Part shown: piece after piece, positions 63,848 to 64,000 of the stretch
Layout: each line of letters starts with the position of its first letter
Numbering within the stretch: position 1 is the first letter of the stretch
Assembly (NCBI RefSeq): GCF_007860125.1
Contig: NZ_SJPW01000006.1
Coordinates: forward strand, 491,844-555,843
DNA length: 64,000 bases
Source of the DNA: Rubripirellula tenax
Lineage (GTDB): Bacteria > Planctomycetota > Planctomycetia > Pirellulales > Pirellulaceae
Reading direction: 5' to 3'
The notes under the pieces: model-generated
The model's input: the letters and a program-made list of their open reading frames with translations, nothing else
Told to the model about the DNA's origin: nothing
Databases searched by the model: none
Made by a program: the position numbers and the translations under genes

Positions 63848-64000
63848 CGAACTGTTCGATGCGATCGCTTTGCGGCAGCAACCAATGCACCCAAGGTGGC
63901 TGATTACTACAGCCTTGCGCCCCCTGGCAACGAATACAGTAGCGAATGGATCAACCGATGGCTTTCGTCCGCATCGGAGCACTGATCCAAAAGTGTCGAA

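Overview
The window looks like chromosome of a planctomycete, most likely a Rhodopirellula-like member of the Pirellulaceae. The basis is family content: a prepilin-like DUF1559 protein, a DUF1592-type cytochrome paired with a DUF1552 TAT protein, a CRTAC/UnbV-type FG-GAP lipoprotein, a PEP-CTERM protein, a serine/threonine kinase fused to an NTPase and an FGE-like domain, a fused MFS/spermidine-synthase protein, TAT-exported Gfo/Idh/MocA oxidoreductases, and many secreted proteins of unknown function. This is inference from gene families; no rRNA or other phylogenetic marker is in the window. I see no prophage, insertion sequence, CRISPR array, rRNA or tRNA.

Layout. 1-3.4 kb: the 3' end of a membrane glutamine-amidotransferase-like protein, translationally coupled to a secreted caspase-like (clan CD) protein, then a small hypothetical. 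3.5-8.5 kb: housekeeping genes (dinB, a HAD phosphatase, the coupled pair ubiE/menG-ubiX, a four-copy 15-bp tandem repeat, a small lipoprotein and UDP-glucuronate decarboxylase). 8.5-12.5 kb: the DUF1592 cytochrome and DUF1552 pair. 12.7-19.9 kb: a membrane protein, a Cys-rich secreted protein, the DUF1559 pseudopilin followed by an unlisted 56-aa lipoprotein, and a TPR/FG-GAP lipoprotein. 20-27 kb: ndk, a small lipoprotein, then a leftward run (membrane protein, PncC/CinA-C, secreted protein, ispG, guanine-deaminase-like) and a Gly/Tyr-rich secreted protein. 27.3-35.2 kb: a DUF6263-like protein, a signal-peptide-bearing KatG, a cyclic-nucleotide-binding protein, a PEP-CTERM protein, a REP-like palindrome, and a coupled sulfotransferase/glycosyltransferase pair.

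35.2-45.4 kb is dominated by a 2.1-kilo-residue kinase-STAND-like NTPase-TM-FGE-like fusion, a membrane spermidine-synthase-like protein and a PP2C phosphatase, a possible kinase/phosphatase signalling pair. 45.6-49.4 kb holds a nitroreductase divergent from an aldehyde dehydrogenase plus CrtI-family desaturase, which fits carotenoid (possibly C30 carotenoic acid) synthesis. 49.4-54.3 kb: RsmD-like methyltransferase, a degenerate cyclophilin, an oxidoreductase and a redoxin.

54.7-60.8 kb is the stretch I find most unusual. A secretin-N-domain repeat protein with no recognisable secretin pore is coupled by an ATGA overlap to a seven-EF-hand protein carrying a proprotein-convertase P-domain, and a second secreted caspase-like protein follows. 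All three appear exported and two carry calcium-loop signatures. The window ends with an XRE regulator/membrane protein pair controlled by a promoter lying inside an inverted repeat, a two-domain fasciclin protein, and a DUF1905/YdeI-like protein.
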